Assembly: GCA_001683735.1 (NCBI GenBank)
Contig: LUGG01000003.1
Coordinates: 1,612,001-1,676,000, forward strand
Source: Grifola frondosa
Taxonomy: Eukaryota > Basidiomycota > Agaricomycetes > Polyporales > Grifolaceae
Length of the DNA stretch: 64,000 nt
Direction: 5' to 3'
The position numbers and the translations under genes were made by a program. The notes beneath the pieces are model-generated. The model did not search any database, was not told the DNA's origin, and worked only from the letters and a program-made list of their open reading frames with translations. Within the stretch, counting starts at the first letter, position 1; the number at the start of each line of letters is the position of its first letter. Shown one piece after another: positions 12,484 through 24,382 of this stretch.

Positions 12484-13339
12484 TATACTAGCTCCCAAAA
12501 GTATCTGGACACTGTACATGTGACATGAATATTTATTTCTTCAACTTTATTTCTTTCATTTACTCTGAGTTTTATATAATTGGGGAGTATATACACTACT
12601 GTATATAATATATTATTAAGTTCATGAAATATTATAAATTTATAGAAAAAGAGCTTGGTCAATTTGTCATTATTTTGACCCTTCCAATTTGGTTCACCCA
12701 ATTAAAATCTCGAAAATTTCCATTAGTATCTTTAGAGTATTAGCATGATAGAGGTATGCATTAGAGAACTACAAGAGTTTCATAATTATTTTAGGGACAT
12801 AGAGTGTTAAAGAGATGCTATATAACAGGACATCTGCAGAATCTGTTGAAATTAATCTGATCAATTTCATACACTTTTTAAATTATTTCTTCATTGTAGT
12901 GAGGAGACAGTTCCCAGCATTATAGTAATTAAATTCTATGAAATTTGAACCATCACAAACCTCACAAAATCATACTAAAGCAAAAAGGGTTCAAATGATA
13001 GTCACTTTGTGATTATTGTCATTGAAACATTCAGTCTAGATTCTTAAATTGTTTTCTGCAAATAATCTTCACTCTCATACTTGAGATGAGAGTTAACAAT
13101 AATAATATGTGTTCAATCTGAATGGGTGAGCCAAATTATAAGCATCAAAAAGAAGACAGATTGATCAAACCCTCTCTCTGCCAGTTTGTAGAATTTTATA
13201 ATATCAATGATATATTTTATACAGCAGTATATACACTCTCCAATTATATAAAATTCAAAGTAAATGAAAGAAAGAAAGTGGAAGAAATAAATGCTCATGT
13301 CACATGCATGGTGTCCAGATACTTTTGGGAGCCAGTGTA
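12484..13339. mobile_element. Long-TIR Tc1/mariner-like non-autonomous element (about 850 bp)
   Basis: The two arms, roughly 12486-12710 and 13115-13337, are about 220-bp imperfect inverted copies. Both begin at a TA and continue with GGCTCCCAAAAGTATCTGG or its near-copy (left arm has A for the first G). This resembles the ends of many fungal Tc1/mariner elements. The arms are similar enough that translations of the two on opposite strands give alignable peptides (starting MGEPN and ending near VSRYFWE). The roughly 400-bp centre lacks a transposase frame. The element is probably a deletion derivative or MITE mobilised in trans. The arms have diverged by both substitutions and indels, so the insertion is old. 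Confidence 0.75.
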
Positions 13340-13508
13340 TGGACTATCTTTACAATATTTTCACATAATAATAGATTAATCTGTCGGTAGGTGCCACCCA
13401 GCACGTTCAACAGGGCGCTTAGCAGTACCAAAGTCGAATGTCGATCACTAGCTGACTGTACTCGCCGTTCACCACCGAATTCTCCTCATCGCTCGCTCTC
13501 TCACTCGC

Positions 13509-14401
13509 ATGGGTCTCTCGTTGTCCTCTCTTTTCTCTTCTCTGTCGTCTCTTGTGCGCTGGAGCAAGGACCAGGATGTCCGAATATTGATGCTCGGGCT
13601 CGACTCGGCCGGCAAGGTGTGTTTATTCCACGTCCCACATACGTATCGGCGTGCTCAGCCTGCTTCGAACAGACGACAATATTGTACCGGCTGCAGGTAT
13701 GAATTTCTCCTGCGAGTTAGTTGAGACGTGACCTCAACGCGTGTTCCGGTAAGATTGGCGAGGTCGTGTCAACAATCCCGAGTACGTGCTCTCCAGTATT
13801 GTGGTCATCCTTGCTCATGCAGATGACTGCCGCGCAGCTATTGGCTTCAATGTAGAGACAGTACAGGTTGGTTCTTGACATGGTCGTCTCCGAATGCTCG
13901 CTTACCCGGATTGTGCAGTATAAGAACATCAAGTTTCAGGTGTGGGATCTGGGAGGCCAGTCAAGTATACGGTACGTTCCTAGCTTGTCCGGACCTCTTC
14001 CCAAAACTTATTCATTTGCAGACCATACTGGCGATGTTACTTCCCCAATACCGCGGCAATCATATACGTCATCGACGCCTCCGACACCGCACGTCTACCC
14101 ACTGCCCGATCAGAATTGCTCACTATGCTTTCCGAGGATGAGCTTGCGGGAGTCCCACTACTCGTATTCTGTAACAAGCAAGACGTTGAGGGCGCGTTGC
14201 CACCAGAAGCCATCAGCGAACAGCTAGGGTTGGCAGGTGGAGAGAAAGAGAGACAGTGGAGCGTGAGGGGCAGTTGTGCGATCAAAGGCGAGGGTCTCGA
14301 GGACGGGATGGACTGGTGCGTCACTGTTATACTCACACTCTAGATTGTTTGGCTCTCTGAACATTACTCTTAGGCTCGTGAATGCGATACAAAAGAAATA
14401 G
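13509..14401 (+). CDS. ARL1: ARF-like small GTPase ARL1
   Basis: Seven exons: 13509-13616, 13673-13696, 13754-13781, 13838-13866, 13919-13971, 14022-14315, 14374-14401; 187 aa. Golgi ARL1 recruits GRIP-domain golgins to the trans-Golgi. Visible motifs are Gly2 for N-myristoylation (MGLSLSSLF), the P-loop GLDSAGKTT, switch I PTIGFNVETV, switch II WDLGGQ, the guanine-specificity NKQD, and a Cys-Ala motif (GSCAIKGEG). The WDLGGQSSIRPYWRCYF run and the CNKQD context favour ARL1 over ARF1. The first intron interrupts the P-loop between Lys and Thr. All junctions restore frame with GT-AG sites and no frame break is needed. The gene sits directly beside the CpG-poor repeat block, its start about 130 bp from the block edge, and is convergent with CDT2. 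Confidence 0.95.
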
Positions 14402-14575
14402 CCTGCTGTTTGCTCGTTATCCTTGTCCGCGCCGTCCATCTGTGGCTATCGCCTTCTGGGTAATTGTTCGGACACGATCTACTACATTCACATACCCGCA
14501 TGTACATCATAATTGTTATTTTGTTTTCGCATCTACATGAATGTGATATCACGAAAGTGTCTGCGTCGGAGTAAT

Positions 14576-16440
14576 CTACAGGTGTCCGCAAGGTTTCGCC
14601 CTCATCTCTTTTTCGTCCTTTTCGCACTCCCTGTATACGTCTACATCGGGCCTCCATACCCTGACCGTCCCGTCGTCCGCACACGTCGCAAGCATACCAT
14701 CCGCCCAATCCAGCGCACCCACCTCTCCAGTCTGACCTCGCAATTCCACCCCCTCCAACTCTCCCCAATTATATCCCTCCTTCGCGCGTCCTGCAGACGC
14801 GGTGCTGGCCACGTCAAACAGGAACGCTCGCCCGTCCCCAGCGCTGCCACTCGCAAGCCACCGGCCACACGGCGACGATGCAAGGTGCACATAGAACGAG
14901 TTGGTCTGCATCTGCGCGTGCGTGTGTGCCCATGGATCCACGCCGTCGTGTGCGCTGTGCCCTGAGAGCGGCTCGAGCGTGGGCAGCGCATAGGTATGTA
15001 TGCGTGAATCGGTGCCCAACGCGTAGAGCAGGCCCGCGGTAGGGCCGCAGCCGGATGCGAGGGTCGTGATGCCGCGCGCCCGTGTGTGCCATGGTAGGTG
15101 GTTGGGTCGGAAGAGGATGTATAGATGGCTTTAGGGAGGGCCTTGGAAACTTTCTTGGCCTTCCTGTAGGTGCTCGTGGGTAAGCGGAGATCCCAAAGAT
15201 GGAGGATACTGTGCAAATGTCAGTTAGCTCAAAAAATGAGACGAGACAAAGGACGAACCCGTCGGAGGAGCCGCTGCTGACTAGACCGAATGGGTCACCG
15301 TCGGGGTATACAAGATTGGTGACGCTCCGCAGGGGCGCAGCAACCGCCAACTTACCCTTCCTGTTCTTCGGCTTGGGTGGTTTGATGTCAGGCTCGTGTG
15401 CCGCCGACATGACAATTACTGGGGAATTGTACCATCCTCGTCGCTGGCTCTTCCCTCCCCTACTCGCAGATCCCAAACACATATCCGGCCATCCCTGCCA
15501 CCCGTACAGAGCACGTCCCCGTTCCTCGTCGGATCCCATGCTACGCACTTGACTGTACCTTCGTGTCCGCGAAGGATATGTAAAGTGCTGTCCTCTAGCA
15601 GGGGAGAGGAAGCGAGGGAGGTTATGTGAATAGATTGGTCACCGGAAGCAGTGGCGAGCAACGTGTCGTCTGGTGACCATTTGACGTCGAATACACCGTT
15701 GATGTGCGGCTGCAAGGTAACACGTTGCGGCTCTGAGGAAGTTGCGTCGTCAGTGGCATCATGTGAACGATAGCGAGAAGAATCACTATATACCGAAATC
15801 CCAGTCGTTTCGTTTTGTGGTGTTGAGGATATGCACAGTGCCTTGTTCGGTGGCGACAGCCAAAAGAGGCGTCCCTCCGCTTTTTGCATCTAAAATCGCG
15901 TACATGGGATAAACTAATATCACTTAAATATAGCGGTGCTTACAGTGAGAGTATGTACAAGCATAGGGCAATGTCGAAAAGGTTCTGTTGTCGATTGAAT
16001 GACACCTGAAGATGTCGGCTTTGTGGGAGGAGACGAATGACTGGAGAATAGATCGAGTAGACACTAAAGAACTACGTTAGATGTGTAGTAAGCAGGAAAA
16101 GGTGAACGGACGCACTGGACGGCTGCTGTGAGATTGAAGTTGGAATGGCTTGCATAGCAGCATTCCTCATTGCGAAGACGGTGCGTTTGCGAGCTCGAGC
16201 GCGTATCGCAGCAATGTCCTCCATCTCATCATCGCTGTCGCTGTCCATGCGGCTTTCAGCATCGTCATTAGTTACTGGGTCGCCCGATTTGAAGCGTTTC
16301 CTGTCTCGTCCTTCTGTGCTTTCAGGTGGGAATGGACGTTTGAGATCTAAGGAAGTGGCAGTGAAGGACGATGTGCGTGTCGCATATACATTCGTGCTGT
16401 TTACAAAAGCAGGGCGTGAAGTATTCGGTGAATATAGCAT
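14576..16440 (-). CDS. CDT2: WD40 substrate recept­or of CRL4 ubiquitin ligase, Cdt2/DTL (two apparent one-base gaps)
   Basis: Exons (minus): 16440-16112, 16071-15944, 15889-15794, 15732-15259, 15208-14576. Cdt2 brings PCNA-bound Cdt1 and other substrates to Cul4-Ddb1 for destruction in S phase. WD repeats include FDVKWSPDDTLLATASGD, CVAWDPTRNGDVLCTGGRDG with WDLR, SSGSSDG-ILHLWDLR, and a late RGITTL/TDSRIHTY/FYVHLASSP set. An SAAHEP stretch between blades matches the family's conserved insert. Frame is lost twice: at 15421-15424 (C run on the coding strand) and near 15070-15080 (GCGCGCGG). Adding one base at each makes the CDS 554 codons. A GT-AG path around the first break would delete the conserved SAAH segment, so a missing base is the better reading. 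It is divergent from LYS12. Confidence 0.85.
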
Positions 16441-16688
16441 AACTGGATGATAGGTGTCGCTGAGGGAACGGCGCTTGTAGACGCGCCGTTAAATAGACAC
16501 GCGTTCCACGTGACCGTGTTACAGCAATTAATTAAATGCATTTTAAATTTTGCAAAATGTATATCATTTAGATATACTATTAGAGATAGATAACCTGTAC
16601 CCCTGATTGGGGTCACGTGAGCACAATAAGGATTTTGAATTTCGCCCGACACTTTCAGTGAAATTCAGTCTGATCCTTGGTGTTCACA
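16441..16688. promoter_or_regulatory. Divergent promoter of CDT2 and LYS12 with two CACGTG boxes
   Basis: The 248 bp between the two start codons must hold both promoters. It contains two perfect E-box palindromes, CACGTG at 16507-16512 and 16614-16619, the second as GTCACGTGA, the form bound by Cbf1-type bHLH factors. A reverse CCAAT box (ATTGG, 16606-16610) abuts the second. Which gene they serve cannot be told from sequence. Cbf1-like control of an amino-acid gene is plausible. Confidence 0.6.
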
Positions 16689-18287
<1,599 letters not shown>

Positions 18288-18748
18288 GGGGAGAAATAAA
18301 AGAGGTCTTAGATCTTCGGAGTATTTGTGATCACAGTCCTTATGTCATGTTAGACGAACACTCTCACAATGCAGTGCTATGCCATGTGTATCGTAAAGTG
18401 CACTGATGATTTGCTCATTGTCCGCCACCACCTTGCCAAATTCTAGTAGATATGCCATGACATGAAATACAGATTACCTCGCCATGAATCTTGACAAGAA
18501 CCCTCGTTAATAATCGGGTTCCGTCTTTATTCTCTTCACGAATGCTGCAGTGGCGCGGTGGGGTGGTGTCAAAAACATCGGTAGTTGTTTAAAAGTCTCG
18601 GCAGCTTTCTCACCTTCTTCCTCGTCCCTGTGCACTCTCTTCAGCGACGCTGCAGGCGCTGTTAAAGATAGCAAATAAGACAACGTCCGTATCAGTAAAA
18701 AGGTACGGACACTGTCGATTTGCTAGCCTGGGGTCTCTGGTCCTTGGA
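18288..18748. other. Convergent intergenic region
   Basis: It lies between the stops of LYS12 (plus) and the unknown 316-aa gene (minus) and contains both 3' UTRs. Nothing else is supported. Confidence 0.5.
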
Positions 18749-20104
18749 TCAGGTGAATAACTTGGAGTAGTCGCTGCCAGCAATAAGGCTCAGTGAGCTA
18801 AATACTTTGGAAGCACTCCAACCTTGAACAGCTCGTTGGCGTTGTTGATACCTCTCGACGGCAGCTATAAACTTATCTGATGGTATGTGCTCTGTTCCCC
18901 GCAATATGAGAACATCATTGGTCGAGCGGTTGAGAACCAACCTTGCACAGGTTCCTCCCTCTTTATTGGACGATCAGTCATCGCGCTATGTTCAGCTGGA
19001 GTATAGAGTGGGCTCTCCAAGGGCTCCTGTTTCAAAATTCGCAGGGCAGCGTCCTCTATGCACATCCAAATGAGCAACATTCGTGAACTCCATGAGCGTA
19101 GGTGTAACTGACCTTCTTCATACGGATCATGCTTCCCGACATACAATCGCGGAGGATCAGCTGTCAGCGCGTTAGCATTCGATCTCACTGCTGACACACA
19201 GAAAACGACAGACCTTCTTCAGTCGCGTCATCGAGAGCCTCCGGCTGCGCTATTTCGTTCTGGCTGGTAGCACTCGGACCTGCACCAGTCGTGACTTCAG
19301 ATATATCAGCATGGTAATGTGCAGGGGCCTGGTACGGAACGAATAGGCTCTGAAATACGAACAGGAAACATCTCAGGTTGAATATGAGAGGCAGATCGCA
19401 ACAGCAGAGCCTTCCACGGCTAGTACGTACAGTGTCTGGCTGTGGAACAGGTTCTGGCGTTGGAGTGCGCACACGAGAAGCAGGCAGTGGAAGTGCGAAG
19501 AGCGCAGCGGGTTTGTCTTTTGGTGTTGCCCAGCTCGGAGTAGGGTACGGGAATATGACCGGGAATCTAATATGCGCAGGGGGTCTCCACCATGCGGGGT
19601 GTGCCGGAGCCAGTTGTCTGACCACCGCCGAACGTAAGTCGCAAGACGAAACGCACAGTGTGCAGGAACGAATGCCGTTACGCACGATTCTCAGGTCGTC
19701 CGTGCGCTTTGTAGTTGTACTCGAAGACGAACGACTTGCGTTTGATGTCAGCCTGGTCTCCGCGGGAGAGAAACTTACGCCAGGTATGTGCACCAAGGAT
19801 CGGTGTGATGTCGGTGTCCTCGGGAAGCTCCACTATCACCTCTGCTCGCTATCAGGCCATAGATGGTGGTAGGATCAGCGCTCGACTACTGAATCCCTCT
19901 GTGTGTGCAGCGCACCGTATTTACTGAGTATAGATATTCGGGTTCATGTTTCTTTCCGAGCATGTACCATACCCATGCCCCTAAACGGTTGAAGTAGTCC
20001 TGTCCGCGATCTTTTCCGCTTGCATGACCCGGCCATGGGTCGTCAATGACCACGTACTTGCAGCCGGGGTCGTCGACATATGGTGGGCCCTTCTTCTTCG
20101 CCAT
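18749..20104 (-). CDS. Unknown 316-aa protein with two SUMO-consensus motifs
   Basis: I do not recognise the family. Seven exons (minus): 20104-19925, 19839-19682, 19617-19431, 19349-19214, 19160-19113, 19055-18942, 18876-18749. Total 951 nt, in frame throughout, all GT-AG. The N-terminal 115 residues look folded: GPPYVDDPGCKYVVIDDPWP, a YFNRLGAWVWYMLGKKH stretch, then LPEDTDITPILGAHTWRKFL. The middle is Pro/Ala/Trp-rich (PAHPAWWRPPAH, PYPTPSWATP) and probably disordered. The C-terminal third carries ILKQEP and PIKREEP, both fitting psi-K-x-E SUMOylation sites in an acidic context, and ends with a short basic-aromatic tail (YQQRQRAVQGWS). No signal peptide or membrane span. SUMO sites suggest a nuclear or chromatin role, but this is speculation. 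The many consistent exons and codon use argue that it is a real gene. Confidence 0.65.
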
Positions 20105-20635
20105 TCCGATCAATAATCGCGGGATTGTACACAAGAGCGTAAAGCAATCAATAGTGGGCTCTCAAGGAGATACAAACTTCTCGAAGCCTCGTTGCGCGAA
20201 AACGAGGTGTCGGAGTAGAGATTCAGTCCTGATATCTCCCTCAAGGTCAGCACTCTGAAGAATCTCCCATACGCAGCATATTGGTTTTGCGGAAGCACCC
20301 AGATTTGAATTCACTAGTCATAGTGATTATAGCAGACCCAAACAAGTACTGTAACTGTTGCGCAGTGCTGAGCTTTCCGTATATTGAATGTCACCCACGC
20401 CACCACATTTCATAAATGACGATCATTGATTCCCGGAGCCAGAAATAAGAAGCAGGAATTAGTAGGATGGCGACGATATATGTATGTTTGATACTACAGT
20501 ACACAAGGAACGCAATGAATGTCATGCGATGATCATGGAGAGAAAATCATATATAGTACTACCTACACCCGTATCCCCAGCGATTGAACAGCGTCCACAA
20601 CGGAATATCTAGATCACATTCTACTGCAGCGTTAC
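20105..20635. other. Intergenic region
   Basis: 5' region of the unknown 316-aa gene and 3' region of the hydrolase gene, both on the minus strand. Short frames here (for example 20110-20298) lack a usable ATG or a recognisable product. Nothing else is supported. Confidence 0.5.
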
Positions 20636-22189
20636 CTATGCGGTGACAAGCGGTCTATCCAGCTCTTTCACAAGGAGATCGTTAACGGCCTTCGGGTTAT
20701 CAAGATATACTGGATGAAACGTCAGATCGCAGATGAGTAACTTAGTTGTATTACGCACCATGATGACCAGCATGCGGTACAATGTACATTCTGCCATGAC
20801 CATTGCCCGACTGGCGTAGGCTCTCAACGGACTCTGCACCACCGTCCGGATCCATCCAGTCGTGGTCTCCGTCTACGACCTAAAGTGAGCTTCACTTTTA
20901 ATCCAAGACCGCGAGAAAATACTCACAAACGAAGGTGATTGGTATCTTCAAGGCGGATATACGATCTACAATAGGTCGTCGTGCATGGGCACCAGGTGCT
21001 AACAGATGGGCTACAGAAACATATCTTCAGCCTAGCCAGTGGTTTCTGTGGTGATGACCACTCACAAATGCAGTACTCTCCGGAACCCTTCGCCAACGTG
21101 ATATTCACGATATAATCGTGCATCGCCCGCGTATCTTCCTCGCTCAGGCCGATGAACCGCCGAGTGGAATACTTGCCCACAAGCATCGGCCCCCAGAACA
21201 CGGTCGACCTGACCACCTGGAACGGACTCCAGCCTTCCTCCCAAAGGTAGGTAAACAACTTCCGCGCGCGGGTTTCCTTCCTCTGCTCGCTCTGCTGCTC
21301 CGACTTCAAGTCCTGGACGCGTCCTTGCGTTGCTGACTCCGCGTGGTCATCGTCAGAGGCGCCAGTCGCCTGGCTGTCGGTGACTTCGCGCGACGGCTCG
21401 GTCGTGTTCGGGTCCCTGGGTACGCCCGCAGGGGAGAGCAGAATAAGTTTGCTCACGCGGGACGGGTATCGCAGCGCGTACACGACGCTGAGGTAGCCTC
21501 CAAGGGAGTGTCCAATTAATGTCATGGTCTCCAGCCCCATCTTCTGCCGCCATTCCTCCAATGAATCGACAAAGAATGACTCCGCCTCATGCACCCGCCC
21601 ATCAATATCTTCCCGCTTGGATTTGACTGTGAAAGGCACTCGTGCAGAGCGGCCCATGCCCAGCCAGTCGATGGCATACACGGACGTCCCGCGTTTGCCC
21701 GCCCACCGGCCGAGGGATGGAAAATTCTGGTAGAAAAAGCCAAGCCCTGCACCATATCCGTGCAGCAGAACCGCTGGTGGAGGGGAGGCCTTCGATGCGG
21801 ACGTAGCAGTCATGGATAAGGTGTTTAGGTAGTGCTTGGGATTATTGAGCTCCACCCGGGAACTCTGAGCCACTATGTGCATATCATCGTCAGGTGTGGA
21901 TGGAAGACTTCCTGCTGGTCTGAAAAAAGGGAGTTTTCTATAACAGTTTCTCAGAGGTGTGCTATGGCGCTAAATTGATAAGGGATAGCTCACCTCAGAA
22001 GACGCTCCTCGCTTGCAGCACCCTCCTTCTCTCCTGCAGCCCACCTGGTGCACACAGATTAATAAGCAATGTATTTGAGGAGTCAGTGCAGACCACATAC
22101 CAACTCCGTAGACTGGCAGCGAACGTGGAAGGAATCTCTCTGGCAGGCGGGAGAGGCAAGACTCCGGAAAGTGGGGCAGCTGCGCTCAT
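20636..22189 (-). CDS. Alpha/beta hydrolase of the CGI-58/ABHD4-5 (yeast Cld1/Ict1) family
   Basis: Six exons (minus): 22189-22101, 22044-21994, 21919-21066, 21010-20927, 20872-20759, 20709-20636; 421 aa, frame intact. Core motifs in order: oxyanion-hole LLHGYGAG, IDWLGMGRS, nucleophile elbow GHSLGG, LILLSPAGVP, a lid region with ARKLFTYLWEEGWSPFQVVR, acid-loop YGDHDWMD, and the terminal catalytic His within HHVYLD, which also satisfies the HX4D acyltransferase motif of CGI-58/ICT1 proteins. Yeast relatives are a cardiolipin deacylase (Cld1) and lysophosphatidate acyltransferase (Ict1), so a role in mitochondrial or lipid-droplet phospholipid remodelling is likely. The acid/base-rich insert between LSPAGVP and ARKLF is longer than in yeast. 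Which substrate is used cannot be decided from sequence. Confidence 0.9.
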
Positions 22190-22688
22190 GAGCGGGTATG
22201 GTGCTGGTCTAATGGAAAGGATTAGGTGTCGTCTAATGAGGGCAGACGTGGTTATTACGATGGAAGGAAGATGAAGAGAGAAGAGAGAAAGCGGAAGGAT
22301 TAATGAGCACAGCGGGGAGAGGTGCGAGGCCGTGCCATGCCGGCGGTACGCGTTGACGGCATGCTGCTGATGACATAAGCGCACTTCTACTCAATATGGT
22401 CCACAACATCATGATCACCATGCGATTGTAGGTTTCGACGAATAATCACAACACAAATTGGCAACCGCTATTTGTCAATACAACCACAATAGCTTGCCTA
22501 GCAATCATGGCGCTCGTAGGGGCAAACATGCTGTGAGCACGAGCACCACCGCAACACAGCCACAGCAATGGCACCGTGTCCGCACGCGACGCGCCGATGA
22601 TGCACGAGTAAACGGCACAAGCACTGGGACATGGATCAGCAGGAGGAATTCCCAAGTGGGTGACGAGAACAATCCTCACCGTCAACAT
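22190..22688. other. Intergenic region upstream of the hydrolase gene
   Basis: 5' flank of the minus-strand hydrolase gene and 3' flank of the minus-strand uS11m gene. No gene or repeat is supported. Confidence 0.5.
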
Positions 22689-23420
22689 TCACAAACGTCT
22701 CGCCTTCTTTCCTCTCGTACCTCCAATTTTGATAGGTGATCTGTCTGTTACAGACGTTAGGAATTGCTTGACTGTCGTCCCTTCCGCTGCGATCAGCGCC
22801 CTATATGCCGCATCTCGTCCCTGACCAAAGCCCTTGAGGTACAGCTGCCACTCCAGGTCCCCCTTATTCATCTCCAGCTCCAGCTGCTTGAAGATCCCCA
22901 CAATGCACTGGTATCCCGCCTCGTAGCTCGCCCGGTTGCTCGACTTGAACCCTACCTTCCCACCGGAAAGTGTGATGATAGGGTCTCCGTTGGGCTTCGT
23001 CAATGTGGTGGTGGTGTTGTTCCGGGTGGCCTTGACAAACACCATGTATTGTGGCTTCGATTTCACGACGTCGAAAGTGGATCTGGGGGTCATGGGATTT
23101 CGAGTTTGTGGTGGTTGAGGCGCGCCGTAACCGTTTTCAGGTGCTACAGGCGGGTAGTCTTCGTCGAGAACGAGGTCTGTCGAGGCTGCGGGAGTTGGTG
23201 TTGGTACGGATAGCTCCTCGAATAATTCCATGCCATCGGGAAGAGGCTCATCAAGTGTGGGAGGATGAGATACATAGGTAGCAACGCATGGTCGCTGTGC
23301 CGCACGTATTCGCAGCAGAGGTAGACGGAGTTGTTTTAGCAGCAAAGACATCATACGAAATGAAACTCTTGTCCTTGGAAGAGAGCTCACAGCACGCGTG
23401 AAAATTCCGAACTCCGACAT
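22689..23420 (-). CDS. Mitochondrial small-subunit ribosomal protein uS11m
   Basis: Intronless, 243 aa. Orthologue of bacterial S11 (yeast Mrps18), which lines the mRNA exit region of the mitochondrial small subunit platform. The C-terminal 130 residues are the S11 domain: VFVKATRNNTTTTLTKPNGD, SGGKVGFKSSNRASYEAGY, a helix with FKQLELEMNKGDLEWQLYLKG (in parts), GFGQGRDAAYRALIAAEG, and the basic end PIKIGGTRGKKARRL. The N-terminal 100 residues are a presequence plus Pro-rich linker. Initiation may be at 23420 or, giving a more typical basic presequence (MMSLLLKQLRLPLLRIRA), at 23354. The gene is divergent from QCR9, another mitochondrial protein gene. Confidence 0.93.
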   Translation of the reverse strand: MSEFGIFTRAVSSLPRTRVSFRMMSLLLKQLRLPLLRIRAAQRPCVATYVSHPPTLDEPLPDGMELFEELSVPTPTPAASTDLVLDEDYPPVAPENGYGAPQPPQTRNPMTPRSTFDVVKSKPQYMVFVKATRNNTTTTLTKPNGDPIITLSGGKVGFKSSNRASYEAGYQCIVGIFKQLELEMNKGDLEWQLYLKGFGQGRDAAYRALIAAEGTTVKQFLTSVTDRSPIKIGGTRGKKARRL

Positions 23421-23500
23421 ACTGACCTTTGGGCGCTAGCTCGCGCACCGACAACTCCCGTCAGTCTCCACTCAACAGTCCCAATCTCATTCATCCAGCT
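23421..23500. promoter_or_regulatory. 80-bp shared region between uS11m and QCR9 starts
   Basis: Only 80 bp (or 146 bp if uS11m starts at 23354) separate the start codons of two nuclear genes for mitochondrial proteins transcribed in opposite directions. No TATA-like element is seen. A CCAAT lies at 23481-23485, too near the QCR9 ATG to be a classical distal box. Confidence 0.55.
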
Positions 23501-23839
23501 ATGTCTGTGAGTACAGTTTTTGTGCCTTCTGAGTCATCGCATGCTGATTGCGTGTTTTATAGCTGGCCAACACCTTCTACAACACCATCGTGAAGCGAAA
23601 CAGTGCGTTCAGTTGCCTTCATTGCTCTCCTAGGCATTAAGTTCTGTCCTAAGGTGTTTTCGTTCCAACAATCTTCGCTGGTGCGTTCGCATTCGGCGTC
23701 GGTTTCGATGTTGCAATCACGGCTTTCTGGGACAACTGGAACAAAGGAGTACGTCATAAGCTATACTGTCATTCCGTCTTCTGACCGGACTGGTGACTAG
23801 AAACAATGGAAGGACATCCGTGAAAAATACGTCCAGTAG
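23501..23839 (+). CDS. QCR9: Cytochrome bc1 complex subunit 9 (UCRX/Qcr9)
   Basis: Four exons: 23501-23506, 23563-23602, 23654-23748, 23801-23839; 59 aa. A one-pass inner-membrane subunit of respiratory complex III. The protein begins MSLANTFYNTIVKRNSVFV, followed by the membrane span (PTIFAGAFAFGVGFDVAITA) and the conserved FWDNWNKGKQWKDIREKY tail. Exon 1 is only six nucleotides, ATG plus one codon. All junctions are GT-AG and the frame is intact. The product is too short and too split to appear as one ORF. Confidence 0.93.
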
Positions 23840-24382
23840 ATGCACTAGATCGCTGTCCCAATTATTATATTGAGTGGATAACGGGTTCACAGTGATTAAA
23901 ATTGAGTGTTTCACTTCCGCCGCCAGACGCGACCTAGTAAATGTGCTGAATGTTAGGCTAATCCTCTCTTTACTCACTGAACTTTGAAGGGTACAGCCAC
24001 ATTTATTTGGCTACCTGGTCTGGTAAGCGTCGCCCAACAGAAGAGCTACTTCCTCTCCTGCGACCACTCATGCTCAGTAAAAGCCGGTACATTCACATTC
24101 GCTTCCTGGTCATATCTATGTACAAAATCGCCAACATCCAAGAGACCAGAAGTCAAGGAATTATATATGCCATGTAGCCTACTTCATTTGTACAATGCGC
24201 GCGAATATGAACGGCTCTAAAGTTCGTAAGTGCATGCGACAACAATGATCTGATGAGAGAGGTTAAAGATAATGCAAAACCAATGCACATTCATGAGAGA
24301 CGCAGGAAGAAAATGTAAGGAAAAGCCACGCCAATTAAGAAAAAGAAATACACAATTTCGATCTTGCCCGACGACGACAAAA
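23840..24382. other. Convergent intergenic region
   Basis: 3' UTRs of QCR9 (plus) and KCS1 (minus). No further feature is supported. Confidence 0.5.

Larger units (their letters stand above)
4300..13380. repeat. AT-rich, CpG-depleted, gene-free repeat block (about 9 kb)
   Basis: No ORF longer than about 134 codons and none with a recognisable domain. Composition changes abruptly at both edges. From about 5,300 to 13,380 I count roughly fifteen CG dinucleotides in 8 kb by eye, where a random sequence of this GC content would carry a few hundred. TG and CA are abundant. This is the footprint of long-term cytosine methylation and deamination of repeats, or of a RIP/MIP-like process. Two terminal-inverted-repeat elements and a tandem duplication are listed separately. 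The remainder probably consists of decayed transposons that I cannot assign to a family. It shares its composition with 29,291-30,197 and 60,141-64,000. A housekeeping role is unlikely. Confidence 0.8.

Noticed and set aside
4300..13380. Mitochondrial DNA insertion or centromere
   Set aside because: No mitochondrial gene fragment was recognised. Low CpG with high TpG/CpA and TIR elements fits methylated repeats. A centromere cannot be judged from 9 kb.
15407..15420. 14-nt GT-AG 'intron' in CDT2
   Set aside because: It would restore frame (GTACAATTCCCCAG on the coding strand) but is far too short for a spliceosomal intron. A missing C in the adjacent run is simpler, and five other genes show the same pattern.
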